Below, piece after piece: positions 53,701 to 63,937 of a stretch of 64,000 nt of DNA; within the stretch, counting starts at the first letter, position 1; every line of letters begins with the position of its first letter. Source of the DNA: Caecitellus pseudoparvulus (taxonomy: Eukaryota > Bigyra: Bicosoecida); the NCBI GenBank assembly GCA_965644315.1, contig CBFFRQ010000032.1:124001-188000 (forward strand), in the 5' to 3' direction. The notes under the pieces are model-generated. The model did not search any database. It saw nothing but the letters and a program-made list of their open reading frames with translations, and was not told the DNA's origin. The position numbers and the translations under genes are program-made.

Positions 53701-56400
53701 GTGGCAGGGGGGCCCAACGGCACCTTGCCGGCGCCGCTCCTCGTGCTACCGGCAGGCACAGTGCTGCACCAGTGCCCCCTGCCGGAAGTGTGCCAGCTGG
53801 ACCCCGCCACCCAGGCGCCAGTGTGTGCGACAGGGTACTCCGGCCCCCTCTGTGCTGTGTGCGCGGACGGCTTTGAGAGCAACAACGGCCAGGCAGGTGC
53901 CGTGTGCAACGAGTGCCCCGCCCAGGCCGTGAACATCGTCATCACCATCGTCGTGTTCGGGGTCGTCGTGTTCGGTGTCACGCGTGTGGCGCTGGGGCAG
54001 AAGGCTGCTGAGCGCTCCATGGCAGGGAAGAGCCCCACCACCCGCACCATGACCATCGTGCGTATCGGCATCAACTGGATGCAGGCCACGGCTGTCGTCG
54101 GCACGATGCAGCTGGCAGGCCTGTCTCGCCTGGTGGAGGGCGCCCTGGCCCTGGGCTCAGCGGCAGAGGGCGTCACCCTCGGCTTCTTCCCCGTGCGCTG
54201 CCTGACTCAGCTGGACTTCTACACCACCTTCTACACGTACCTGTCCCTGCCCCTGCTGGCGCTGCTTGTGCCGCACGCCGTCTCCATCATTGCCTGGGCA
54301 GGGGTGGTGAATGGCTGCTGCGGGGGGGTGGACACACACACCTCCCGCTCAGCCTCCCGACGGCGGCGTGGTGGCGTGGCCAAGGCGGGCTTGGCGCAGG
54401 CGCAGCGGGCAGTGGAGATGTCCCCCTCCCCCACGCACCGCCCGGCGTCACCCCCCCGCAAACCACGCGCCGGGGCCGCCGAGGGCAAGCCAACCAGCTC
54501 TGAGGGCAGCGCGGAGACAGGGCACTCGCGCAAGGCAGCGGCGCCAGTGCGCATTCGCCGTGGAGCGCGGGGTGACTCGGTGTCCACCCGCACACACGTG
54601 CAGGCAGGGGCGGGCGGAGTGGGCCGCGGCAGTCCCCCCTTCGGCCCCGGCGGCCTGCTGCCTGGCTCGCCCCTGCCCCGCAGAGGGCGAGCGCGCACTG
54701 GCTCCAGTGCAGGGTCGCACTCACCGGAGTCCCCTGCTCTGGGCGGAGCGGCACGCCCCCCCTCGCCCCTGCGCCAACCCCACACCCTGGCTGGCTCCCC
54801 CATGCACAGCCCCAAGCGGGGGCCACAGGGCAAGCCGTCCGGCTCCCTCATTGAGCCTGCGTCGGCGCCTCAGCCTGAGGAGGACAGCGGACTGGCGGGG
54901 CGGGTGCTAAGTGCGCTGGCGCTGTGCAAGACGGCTCTGTGCTGTGGCGGCAGCGGCGGCGGGCGGTCGCGCTCCAAGACAGTCAGCATCGCCTCCAATG
55001 AGTCCCGCCTGCTGCTGGCGCGGTACCTGTCCCGCGGCACCACCAGCTCCATCGTGCTGCTGTTCCTGCTGCACTTCACGCTGCTCCGGAACACCACCAA
55101 GGTGTTCGTGCTGTACCCCCACACCATCGGGGGCCGCACATACCTGGCGAATGACTTCACGGCCACCACTTCCGACGCCCAGTACATGACCGCCTTCGGG
55201 CTGGCTCTGGCCAGTGTCGTCGTGTACGTCATGGGCATCCCCGCCATTGGCGTGGCGGTGCTGCTGCACAACCGTGAACGCCTGAACTCAGGCACATTCG
55301 CCGCCCGCTTCGGGTTCCTGTACGCTGGCCTGCGCCGAGAGAGGGGGCTGTACCTGTGGGAAGGTGTTGTGCTGCTGCGCAAGATCGCATTGGTCTTCAT
55401 CGCAACCTTCGCCACCACCAACGCACTGCAACAGGGGTACCTCGCGACGCTGCTCATCATCATCGCCCTGGTGCTGCAGATCCGCTTCGAACCGTACGAG
55501 CACAAGGTCGTGAACCAGCTGGAAGCCTCCTCCCTCAGCACCCTGCTGTTCACACAGCTGGGCGTGCTGTACTACGCCAGCACGCCCACGCTGGCCGTCT
55601 CAGCCGTCGTCCTCTCCATCAACTGCGCCATGGCGCTGCTCTTCCTCGTGGCTCTCGCCACCGCCTCCCGTAAGGCTGTCCTGGCGCGCACCCGCAGCGC
55701 CCTCCTGCTCCTCCTCGCCCTCGTCAACCGCTGTGGCTGCTGTGGCACGGCCTTGCCCGCCGCCCTCCAGCGCGCCATCGAGGATGTGCGCAGGGCCCAG
55801 GTGGAGCTGGACGCCGGCATCGAGACCAGCGGCTTCCAGATCTCATCCCTCGCCTCGGGGCTGTGTGGCGCGTGCTTAGGTGCGCAGCAGGCCGCTCGCA
55901 AGCTGGTCATGTCCAAGTCCTTCCGCGCCAAGCCGGCGAGGGAGGGGGGGGCCGCCGCCACCGCCTCCGCCTCTGCAACCTCCAAGAACCCCATGCTGTC
56001 GCGAACAGCATACCAGAGCACGCCACCCGACCTGGACCTGGGCCCTGGCATCTCCTCTCCCGGGGAGGCCTCCGACAAGTCCAAGCTGTTCTCCAACCCC
56101 CTCCTGGCCGTGTCTGGCAAAGCCCGCAGCCGCACCCTGTCCTCTCGTGGCCGGGAGTCCATCGCCATCGCCTCACCAGGCAGCGCCTTCCTGCCCGCCA
56201 ACGCCAGCAAGCTTGCCGGCACTGGGGAGGGCGACAGCGAAGCCACGCCTGACAGCCGGCCGGGCCAGCTGATCAAAGGCCAAGACCTGTCCCGCCGAAG
56301 CCAGCAGCTGGTGGACCTGGCCCGCGCACAGCGGGAACAGGCGGGGGGCATGGCCACCGGGCGCCGCCGCGGAGCGAGCAAGTCTCGCCGCGGCAAGTGA
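47718..56400 (+). CDS. Giant multipass receptor-like membrane protein with cysteine-rich EGF/ephrin-receptor-like region
   Basis: Three exons: 47718-48310, 48518-48629, 48697-56400 (2,802 residues). A second ATG at 47778 gives a cleaner signal peptide (MRSARLVAGSRIAAIAALAA) and may be the true start. The large ectodomain includes a cadherin-like strand (ADVFTVTPSEGFIIVQLG, then GVLDYETNRELSFRLL), beta-sandwich repeats (LTAQPGGQNTSVELVLLNAG), a Pro/Ser/Thr linker, and a Cys-rich part (about 1,756-1,979) with CRACEPGFEKAASG, CDVCPFNTYSAGATMGCQPC and CAVCADGFESNNGQAG, the GCC2/ephrin-receptor-like pattern common in protist surface proteins. Then about nine hydrophobic helices (1,980-2,555) interrupted by a roughly 230-residue basic, disordered loop, and a Ser/Lys/Arg-rich cytoplasmic tail. 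Intron 1 contains TCAATTTCCGCGC. A sensing or adhesion role is inferred. Confidence 0.82.
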
Positions 56401-56561
56401 TGTGCCGGCTGCCCTTGCGCCGTGTCGCCGTCATGTGTCATTTCTGTAATGCAGTCTGCATGTGTCTCAGTGCAGTCGCAGCGCCAAACCCCAGTGAACA
56501 AGGTCACACGCCACGCACAGCAGGGCCACACTTGCAGCCCCTTCGCAGCAAGCTTGTTTCC

Positions 56562-59388
56562 ATGGCTGCCGAGGTTGCCGAGGCGGCAGGCGCCCTGCCC
56601 TGCACCAGCGTCACATGCATCATTTGTGCTGAGGAGAGCGGGCAGCAGGGTGGCACGGCGGTGTACTCCTGCAGCCATGTCATGTGTGCCACGTGTGCAG
56701 CCCGGCTGCGCATGCTGCAGAAGGACTTCTCCTGCCCCATGTGCAAGCAGGAGTCCAAGGTGGCCGTCGTGGACCATGCTTACACAGAGGGGAAGGACTT
56801 TGGCGAGTGCGTGGGGCCAAATTCCGCACCCCGCCGGTCTCCCGCCCGCAACCTTCCTTCGCCGCTCCTGTTGCCCAGGTACAAGGTTGGCGGGCTGGAT
56901 AAACGCCAGCTGCCTGCCGGTGCAGTGGCTGACTTCCCCACAGGGCTGGTGTTCCTCCGGCGCCAGGAACGGGAGGATATCGTGAACCTGCGGCGGTTCC
57001 GTGCGTGCGTCGGCGGCGACACGTCTGAGCACTCCGGCCTGCGCGCCTTGAACACGTACCTGCGGCACAAGTACAAGGTGCAAGTGTGCGAGATTTGCAT
57101 TCGACACGGCACCTCCTTCGTGGGTGAAATCCCTCGCCGCACGCCTGCCCAAATGCGCCAGCACCGAGACAAGGGCGACAAAGGCACTGGTGCGTGAGCA
57201 TGCCGCGCGCCGCAAGGAGCGTGCGCGGGACGCTACCTCTGCCGCCATCCACTGCACAGGCTTCAAGGGGCACCCTGTGTGCGACCTCTGTTCCAAGCGC
57301 GTGTTTGACTCGGATGCTCTGCGAGCCCACCGGCACAAGGACCACTTCTCGTGCCAGGTGTGTTCCCGAGGGGGCCACGAGTCATACTACGCAGACTACG
57401 AGACCCTGGCGCAACACTTCCGCTCGGAACACTTCATGTGCGAACACCCGGACTGCCAAGCCGCCCGCTTCGTCGTCTTTGCCTCTGCCGTGGAGCTGAA
57501 GGCACATGTGGCCAGCACACACCCCGGCCTGCTGTCACGAGAGGAACGCACACTCACCACTGGCATCGCCTTCCACCACGCGTCTGGGGGTGGAAGTGGG
57601 GGTGGTGTGGAGCGCTACGATTCCTCTGGCCGCCGTGTGCAGGAGCGGGGCCGGGGCCGGGGCCGGGGCGCCTCCAACCACCCAGCCTACGACGCAGGCA
57701 CTCAATCTGCCCTGGGCAACATGAGCCGGGTGGAGGCAAGTGAGTGGGAGACAGCGCTGGCTGCTGCAGGGGGGGGGCAGGGGGGGTGAGGCTCACTTCC
57801 CCACCCTGGGCAGAGGGGGGTCGGGGGGGGCAACACCATGGCGGGCAGGCTGGGGGGATACTCCGCCGCCACTGGCAACCCCCGTGCTGCTGCCTCCGCT
57901 GTGGCGGCGTTCCCCACGCTCGGCGGAGGCGGGCGTGGCCGGCCGAAGAAGGGGAGGGGGGGCGGCGCACAGTGGGGCGCGCCCGCTTCCACCGCCCGCC
58001 CACAGCACACGCTGGAAAGCCTAGGCGTGCGGGTGAAGGGGCGCAAGGGCAGACGCAAGGGCGGCGTCAAACCCTCCACCCCCACCCCTGCCCCAGCCCC
58101 CGTGTTACCCGCCCCAGACCTGGGCAGCGCGCAGAACGAGGAGCCTGAGGGGGAGGTGCCGGGCGGAGGCAGCACGGTCACTGCCGTCGTCTTCGCGGTG
58201 CAGAAGGCGCTGCAGGGGCGTCCGGAAAAGTTCGAGGTGTTCCGCCGCCTGGTCACGGGCCTGAGGGCGGGGGAGGTGCAGGCGAAGGACTTCCACGACC
58301 GCATGGCGGGCGTGCTGCCCACCAAGGACTTCCTCAGCCTCTTCCCCAGACTCGTCTCCAGCCTGCCAGACCCCGCCACGCGCACTGAGCTGGCCGGCAT
58401 CCACCTGCGCTACGTCAAGCGTGTGTCGGCCGTCACAGGCGGCTTCAGCATGGTGCCTGGCATGAGCGGGCAAGTGCCAGAAGCGGCGCCTGAGCCGGAG
58501 CCCGTGCCACGCAGCACCCAGCGAGGTAAGGCGAAAGCCAAACAACAGCGACCCAAGGCCAAGGCCAAGGCCAAGCAGGCTCCTGCTCCTGCTCCAGCTC
58601 CATCTCCTGCCCCAGCACCTGCTCCAGCACCTGCTCCAGTCCCAGACCTGGCCCTTGTCCCTGACGCTGCGCCCATCCCATCCCTGGCCCCGCCCCCGGA
58701 CCTGCCCCCAGGCATCGTGGCTGGTGGCTTCGAGGCGCTGGCGCCGCCCCCTCCCCTGCCCCCCACACTGCCTGAGGAACCCCAGCCCTCCAGAGATAGC
58801 ACTGCCAGTGCAGAAACCACCCCCACCGTCGCTGGCCTGTCCATGCAAGCTGCTCTAGCCCCCAAGACACGCACTGGGCGGGCCAGCGCGCCCGTGCCCG
58901 CCCCAGCCCAGCCACAGCAGGCACCCGCGTCAGCGGCAGCGGTCGTGGCCACTGCACCTGCCACACTCGCCATCCCGGCGGGGGTGCAGGTGAAGCGAGC
59001 CAGCGGCAAGAAGAAGTGGAAGAGCTCTGCCGGCGCACACCGACCAGCGGCGCCAGCACGCCAGCCCAAACAGAAGCCCGAGCCCAAGCCCAAAGCGGCC
59101 AAGCCCAAGCCTGCGCACATGAGTGCACCCGTGTCTGGGGCACACACCGCCTTTGTGCCGCCAGCTGGCGCTGTGCGCTTGAAGAAGGGTGAGACGGATG
59201 AAGCACCTGCGTGGGGTGGCGCCAAGGCCAAGCCACAAGCAAGCGCCCGCGCCCCTGACCATGCTGGGACACGTTTGAGCGACATCCTGGCCGCCAGTGC
59301 TGCGCCAGCGCCGTCTAAAGCTTCAAGTCGTGGGGCACGCCGAGGGAAGAGCAAGCGAGGTGTGAAGGTGGACTTGGCCAGCCTGTGA
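56562..59388 (+). CDS. ZNF598/Hel2-like RING E3 ubiquitin ligase (ribosome-collision sensor)
   Basis: Four exons: 56562-56806, 56879-57189, 57260-57785, 57849-59388 (873 residues). The family ubiquitinates small-subunit ribosomal proteins on collided ribosomes and starts ribosome quality control. Seen: RING C19-I-I-C22 ... YSCSHVMCATCAARL ... CPMCK; then C2H2-type fingers in family order (CEICIRHG; FKGHPVCDLCSKRVFDSDAL; HFSCQVC; HFMCEHPDCQAARFVVF). Next come an Arg/Gly-rich segment, FPTLGGGGRG, and the C-terminal helical domain FEVFRRLVTGLRAGEVQAKDF ... FPRLVSSLPD (about 475-545). The rest is Pro/Ala/Lys-rich with KKKWKSS near the end. Exon 3 and exon 4 are in the same frame with a TGA between them; a 63-base GT...AG intron (57786-57848) removes it, inferred. 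The first intron contains CAAATTCCGCAC. Confidence 0.86.
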
Positions 59389-59524
59389 GCCGGCAGCACA
59401 TGTCTGCACACCCGTCAAATTCACAACCCTTCAAAGATTAAGGTAGAACTTGCTGTGAAGTGAGCTGTGGTGTCGAGATTGCCGGCCAGCCGCCCTGCAG
59501 GTAGCCCCACACTCACACGCTGCC

Positions 59525-61420
59525 ATGGCTGCACTGAGCCTGACCCGGAGAGCACTGGCCCGCGCACGAGCCTGCACGCTGCAGCGAGGAGCACTGGCGC
59601 CAGGCGCAGATGTCGTGCAGGTGGCTGCGAGAAGCTTCAGTTTGGCAGACTACGGCTCCATGGAGGGTGAGGCGCGCACTGCGTAGCGTCCAGCTTGCGC
59701 CAGCCTGCACCAGCCAAGGACGCCTCGTCCCGATCCCTCAGCTCCGCTGGATGCGACGGCCAAGGGCTGGCAAGGGATCAAGCGCTTTTATGACCATGTG
59801 GGCGTGCGGGGTGTTGCGGACGATGGCACCATCTCGCCTGAGGGCACTGATGCCGCGGCTTGGCAGGTGTGTCTGCGGAAATTGACACCCTCACCAAGGC
59901 AGTGAACAGGCCGTGGGGACCGCTGCAGAGTGAGGCTTTGGTGCACAGTCATCCACCCTTCCCAAATCCTTACACAGGTTCTTGTGCAAGGGCGTGTGCT
60001 TCGAACAAATGCCTTGAATGACTTGCTCGTGCGTGGGCGAGCGGCGCTGCGGAGCGAAGCGCAGTATCACGCGCCTCCTGCACCTGCGCTGCGCTTGCCT
60101 CGCAGCTTCCCACCAAGGAATTGGCTCTGGCCATTGCCATGGAGTTCGGGGCTCAGAAGGGCACCATCGTGTCCGCCACCACACCCCTCGTGCGTTGCAA
60201 GCAACTACGCTTGCATTGCTCTCGCGGCCTCCCTGCAGCATCCCACCCGACCACCGTCGCCTGCGCAGTACAACCTCGCCTGCACGGCCATCGACTCGTA
60301 CGCAAAAGACGACCTGCGCATGGCGGCTGCTGCCCCCGCAGTGGACGCTGTCCTGGCCAAGACGGGCCAGACAGACCTGACGGTTTCCGGGGTTGCTGAC
60401 CCAGTGCTGCCCGCCACGGAGATGGTGGACGTGGACCGTGTGGCGTCCACCCTCATCAAGACGGCCGACTTCGGGGAGGACCCCAACCGCCCCGAGATCC
60501 GGTACGCCACACGCATGCCGGGGCAAGCCAGCACCATGAGCAGCATGGGCGGCAGTGGCGGGGAGACAGCACGCCTGCGTGAGATGCTGAAGGACTACTT
60601 GGAGACGGACTCCATCTGCTACCGAGTGTCCCTGGAGACGGGGGACCCAGACGAGGCCCTCCTGCGGCGGCGGCAGGACAAGTACTACGACCCGCTCATT
60701 GACTGGTTCAAGAACGCCTTTGGCGTGACTCTGGGCTGGACGACGGGGCTGCAGAATGTGCAGCACTCCACTGCCGCCTACGAGCTGTGCGAGGACATCA
60801 TCGACAGCGGGGACCACTTCCTGCGTGCGGCAGTGCATCAGGCGCTGGGCACGACCAAGTCCACCGCCATCACGCTGGCCCTCCTGTTCCGGCACATCTC
60901 CGCAGAACAGGCCTTCAACGCCAGCCGAGTGGAGGAGGAGTACCAGATCGAAGTGAACGGCTTCGTGGAGGACGGCCACGACACAGCCAGGGTGTCCGCG
61001 CGCATCCAGCTGGGCGCCGTCGCCAACCTGCTGTGGCTCAGCCCCACCTCCCGCCCGCCCCAGCCGCCCCAGGGCCTGGGCCCCGAAGCCGTGCAGGCTG
61101 ACATGGAGAAGCGGCTGCAGCGCGTGGCGGCGCGCCGGGCCAGGGATGCCGTGCAGGGCATGCTGGAGGCAGAGGAGCGCGCGCGCCGTCGAGCCGCCGT
61201 GGAGGGCGGGACGAGCCCATCCCCGGCGTCCGCCCCCCTGTCCGCAGAGGCCAAGGAGGCCGCGGAGCTGAAGTGGATGGAGGAGGAGCTGGTGGCCCTG
61301 CAGCAGCAGACCAACCGCATGGCGGCAGGCGCCGGCATGGACCTGCCCTACCCAGAGGCAGGCGTGGGCGATGCCGCAGCGGCAGCCGCAGCAGCGGAGC
61401 CCAGCGGCAAGTCAGGGTGA
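59525..61420 (+). CDS. ATPAF2: ATP12-like F1-ATPase assembly factor (ATPAF2), mitochondrial
   Basis: Five exons: 59525-59666, 59742-59866, 59978-60028, 60106-60189, 60269-61420 (517 residues). ATP12 chaperones the F1 alpha subunit in the mitochondrial matrix. Family sequence: KRFYDHVGV, VQGRVLRTNALNDLL, LPTKELALAIAMEFGAQKG, ATTPLYNLACTAID; then DSICYRVSLETGD, DPLIDWFKNAFGVTL and the downstream HSTAAYELC region. The N-terminus is Ala/Arg/Leu-rich without acids for over 25 residues, a mitochondrial presequence. It is much longer than typical ATP12 (about 290-330), owing to a middle insert and a charged, coiled-coil-prone C-terminus (MLEAEERARRRAA, WMEEELVALQQQTN). Exon 3 is only 51 bases. Intron 2 carries GCGGAAATTGAC just after its donor. 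Confidence 0.88.
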
Positions 61421-61937
61421 ACAAGGCTGCACGGTGCATCCGCCTGCAATGCAGAACGTGCATGGTGCGGGGCGGTGAAAACAAGCTGCTTACTTGCTTG
61501 CTTACTCACTTACTGTCTCATGTGAGGCTCGTTGAACTCGGAGCAGAGATTTGATGCGTGCTGAACTAAGCCAAAGGAGGGGGGATTTTGATTCCTAGGA
61601 CTTTTAAGCCTTTATGTAACACACGGTGCATAATGCCACTTCACGAAGCCTCATCAACACGCTCACGCATCGGTCCAGATGAGCTGCCAAGTGCAAATCC
61701 CCTGTATAGCCTGGTGTCGAGCTACGGCTGTCTGCGGCGTGGCCAAAACGAGGTGTCGCAGCGACACGCAGGAGTGGACTGTGCTGCCTGGCTAGGCGTT
61801 GGGCGGCTGCCCTCCAAAAGGGTCCTCAACCCTGCTTGTATTTGTCAAGATTTGGCTTCGACACCTAGGGGTGGCTTGCTCGGTTCCCTGGCCCCGTTCC
61901 TTCGACCGAGGCGACCTGCACGCGTTTTCGACACGCG
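61421..61937. other. Intergenic, ATP12-like gene to uncharacterised gene
   Basis: 517 bases with lower GC than the rest, including gcttacttgcttgcttactc (61488-61507) and a stretch cttttaagcctttatgtaac. No gene or structured RNA is evident. It should include the ATP12 3' end and the next promoter. Confidence 0.35.
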
Positions 61938-62621
61938 ATGGCGTCGGCTCCTGTGGCTCCCGTGGACACACTGCGGGCCTTCCTGCGAGACGCAGGACGC
62001 CAAGCGGAAGTGCTTGAAGAGCACATGGAGAGAAACCCCGACACGCCCCCCAAAGTTGCCGCATCCCTCGTGGCATCTCACCGCATCGATGCTGGCATTG
62101 CGGCTGAACTGGCTCTGAGCGTGGGCATCGGCACCGACACGGAGGAGCTGTCTTACATTCGAGACGAGCTGCTGAACTCCGATGCAAACCTACGCGTCAA
62201 GAGTCGGTACCATGTGCAGTTCGTCAAGCCAGCCGTGCGAGAAGTGCGGGCGGTTGTGAGGGGCGAGCTGCCGCCAGGCAAACTGCAGTGGAGCTTCCGG
62301 CACACTCTGCTGCTGTATGGCATGTTGTTCACGGTGGGCGGTACGCAGCAAGGCAAGGCATGGTTGAACAAGGCAGCTATCAGCCCGCCAGGTGGCGACA
62401 GGGTTCTGCAAGAGACGTCCGGAGGTCTGGCAGATTTCCGCAGCGCGGTGCACGAACTGCTCACGTCACTTGTTGGGGTGTTCCGCCTCACTTCCCCCGA
62501 ACAACAGGTGGCGTTGCCCGCCAGCGACCCAGCGTTAGACCACCTGCCTCTGGGTGATGCGCAGCGCCGAGCCTGTGTGCAAGCGGTGCACAACCACGTG
62601 CGGTTCTTGGCATGGGAGTGA
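61938..62621 (+). CDS. Uncharacterised protein, 227 residues
   Basis: Single open frame from the ATG at 61938, no recognised family. Predicted mostly helical, with conserved-looking features: LRAFLRDAGRQAEVLEEHME, an Ala-rich helix, VKSRYHVQFVKPAVREV, a basic and aromatic turn WSFRHTLLLYGMLFTVGG, and the Trp-containing end VRFLAWE. No signal peptide. The stop lies 2 bases from the stop of the convergent ankyrin gene, so the two transcripts must overlap at their 3' ends. Balanced amino-acid composition supports coding. Confidence 0.6.
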   Translation: MASAPVAPVDTLRAFLRDAGRQAEVLEEHMERNPDTPPKVAASLVASHRIDAGIAAELALSVGIGTDTEELSYIRDELLNSDANLRVKSRYHVQFVKPAVREVRAVVRGELPPGKLQWSFRHTLLLYGMLFTVGGTQQGKAWLNKAAISPPGGDRVLQETSGGLADFRSAVHELLTSLVGVFRLTSPEQQVALPASDPALDHLPLGDAQRRACVQAVHNHVRFLAWE

Positions 62622-62623
62622 AT

Positions 62624-63937
62624 TCAACTCGCTAGGCTGGCTTGGGCACGCAGCAACAGTGGCAGGCGGCGGCGGCGATAGTGCGCGAAACCCGCCAGCT
62701 CGGCGATTTGCCGCGCCTGGCCGGCATTCACGGCTGTGGCCACCTGTTGCGTGCCATGCAGTCGCACAAGTGTCGCTGCAACGCAGCAGGCTTCGGCGAA
62801 CCCCGGCTCCCCCCGCTGAACCTGCACCCTTTGGAACATGCGAGTCACCAGCCCACCCGTGATGACACGGAGGAAAGGGGTGGCGTCTTCGAACTTGGCA
62901 ATGTCCTGACGCTGTTCACCCTGTGTGAAGAAGTTGCCCGCCCGTTCCTGTGTCAGCAGGCGACGCTCTGCATCTTGCAGCTCCTCCTGATCCCACGTGT
63001 CCAAGGGCACCTCACATGTGGCTTCTGCAGGTGCTGACCAAGAGTACACGTGCAAACCCACGTCGGCACCCCATGCTCGCATCTCCTGCATGACGGGTCT
63101 GCACATGTGCGCCAACAGCGCGACAAAGTCAATGGAGTTAGCCCCGGGTTGGGTAGCTGGGCGGGGAGAGACCATCCTGAGCAGGCACACAACAGCATGG
63201 TGCAAGTCTGGGCGCAGCTGGCGGTGCTGCAGCATGTTCGTCAGGACGAGGGGACGCCGCCCGGCACTCTCCACCCACACATCGTGCAGCTGCATCTTGG
63301 CAGTTACCTCTTGGACAAGCAGAAGCGACTGCATGTCTCCCCCGTGCACAGTGCACTCCATTGGCAGCGTCGCTTGCACTTCTTTGTATCGGTCTTCCCA
63401 GTCAGGATAGTGACACTTCACCCGTGCCCAGTGCTGCAGCAGCGTGCGCACACAGGCGGCGTGTCCGTGGAACGCGGCCACCATGAGCGGCGAGGGCGCG
63501 TGCAAGTTTCCATCGGGGGAGCCGCCCCGCTGCAGCAGCAGGCGCAGCACAGCCTCATGGCCCTCCGAGCAGGCGCCATGCACAGGTGTCAGCGAGCTCT
63601 CCATGCCCTCCCAGCGGCTCGGGAACCCCACCATGCACCGCAGCATGGGGTGAACTGCCCGCGGGTCTGCGCCCATGTCCAGCAGCTGCCGCACCTGCCC
63701 CAGCTCCCCCCGCCGCGCGGTGCTGAACAGGTGCCAGTCCTTCTTCCACTGCTCCTCGACGGGCCTGCCGTCCCACAGCTCCATGCCATTTGGCCCGTCA
63801 CCTTCAAAGTGCCCCTCCCACTCGTCCTCGGCTGGCCCGCCCCCGAAGTCGCCAAAGCCACCCTGGAGAGCGCCCTGCAATTGAAATCCTAGCTCCACGT
63901 CTTCTTGGCCAAAGGCGAAGCCCTGCGGGTCAGCCAT
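62624..63937 (-). CDS. Ankyrin-repeat protein, 437 residues
   Basis: Single exon, ATG at 63937. An acidic Gly-rich N-terminus (about 60 residues) leads to ankyrin repeats: DWHLFSTARRGELGQVRQLL, TPVHGACSEGHEAVLRLLLQ and SPLMVAAFHGHAACVRTLLQ, with conventional TPxH-type sequence and about 33-residue spacing. These differ from the 38-residue repeats of the tandem array and there is no sign that the genes are close relatives. The C-terminal half (VLTNMLQHRQLRPDLHHAVV onward) is helical and not assigned. Protein-protein interaction is the likely role. Stop codon 2 bases from the neighbouring convergent gene. Confidence 0.75.
   Translation of the reverse strand: MADPQGFAFGQEDVELGFQLQGALQGGFGDFGGGPAEDEWEGHFEGDGPNGMELWDGRPVEEQWKKDWHLFSTARRGELGQVRQLLDMGADPRAVHPMLRCMVGFPSRWEGMESSLTPVHGACSEGHEAVLRLLLQRGGSPDGNLHAPSPLMVAAFHGHAACVRTLLQHWARVKCHYPDWEDRYKEVQATLPMECTVHGGDMQSLLLVQEVTAKMQLHDVWVESAGRRPLVLTNMLQHRQLRPDLHHAVVCLLRMVSPRPATQPGANSIDFVALLAHMCRPVMQEMRAWGADVGLHVYSWSAPAEATCEVPLDTWDQEELQDAERRLLTQERAGNFFTQGEQRQDIAKFEDATPFLRVITGGLVTRMFQRVQVQRGEPGFAEACCVAATLVRLHGTQQVATAVNAGQARQIAELAGFAHYRRRRLPLLLRAQASLAS

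Noticed and set aside
55572-57338. 588-codon minus-strand frame across the end of the receptor gene and the ZNF598-like gene
   Set aside because: Antisense to two well-supported genes and lacks any motif.
57786-57789. TGA read-through or selenocysteine in the ZNF598-like gene
   Set aside because: A phase-preserving intron explains it, and the position is not a Cys site of the family.
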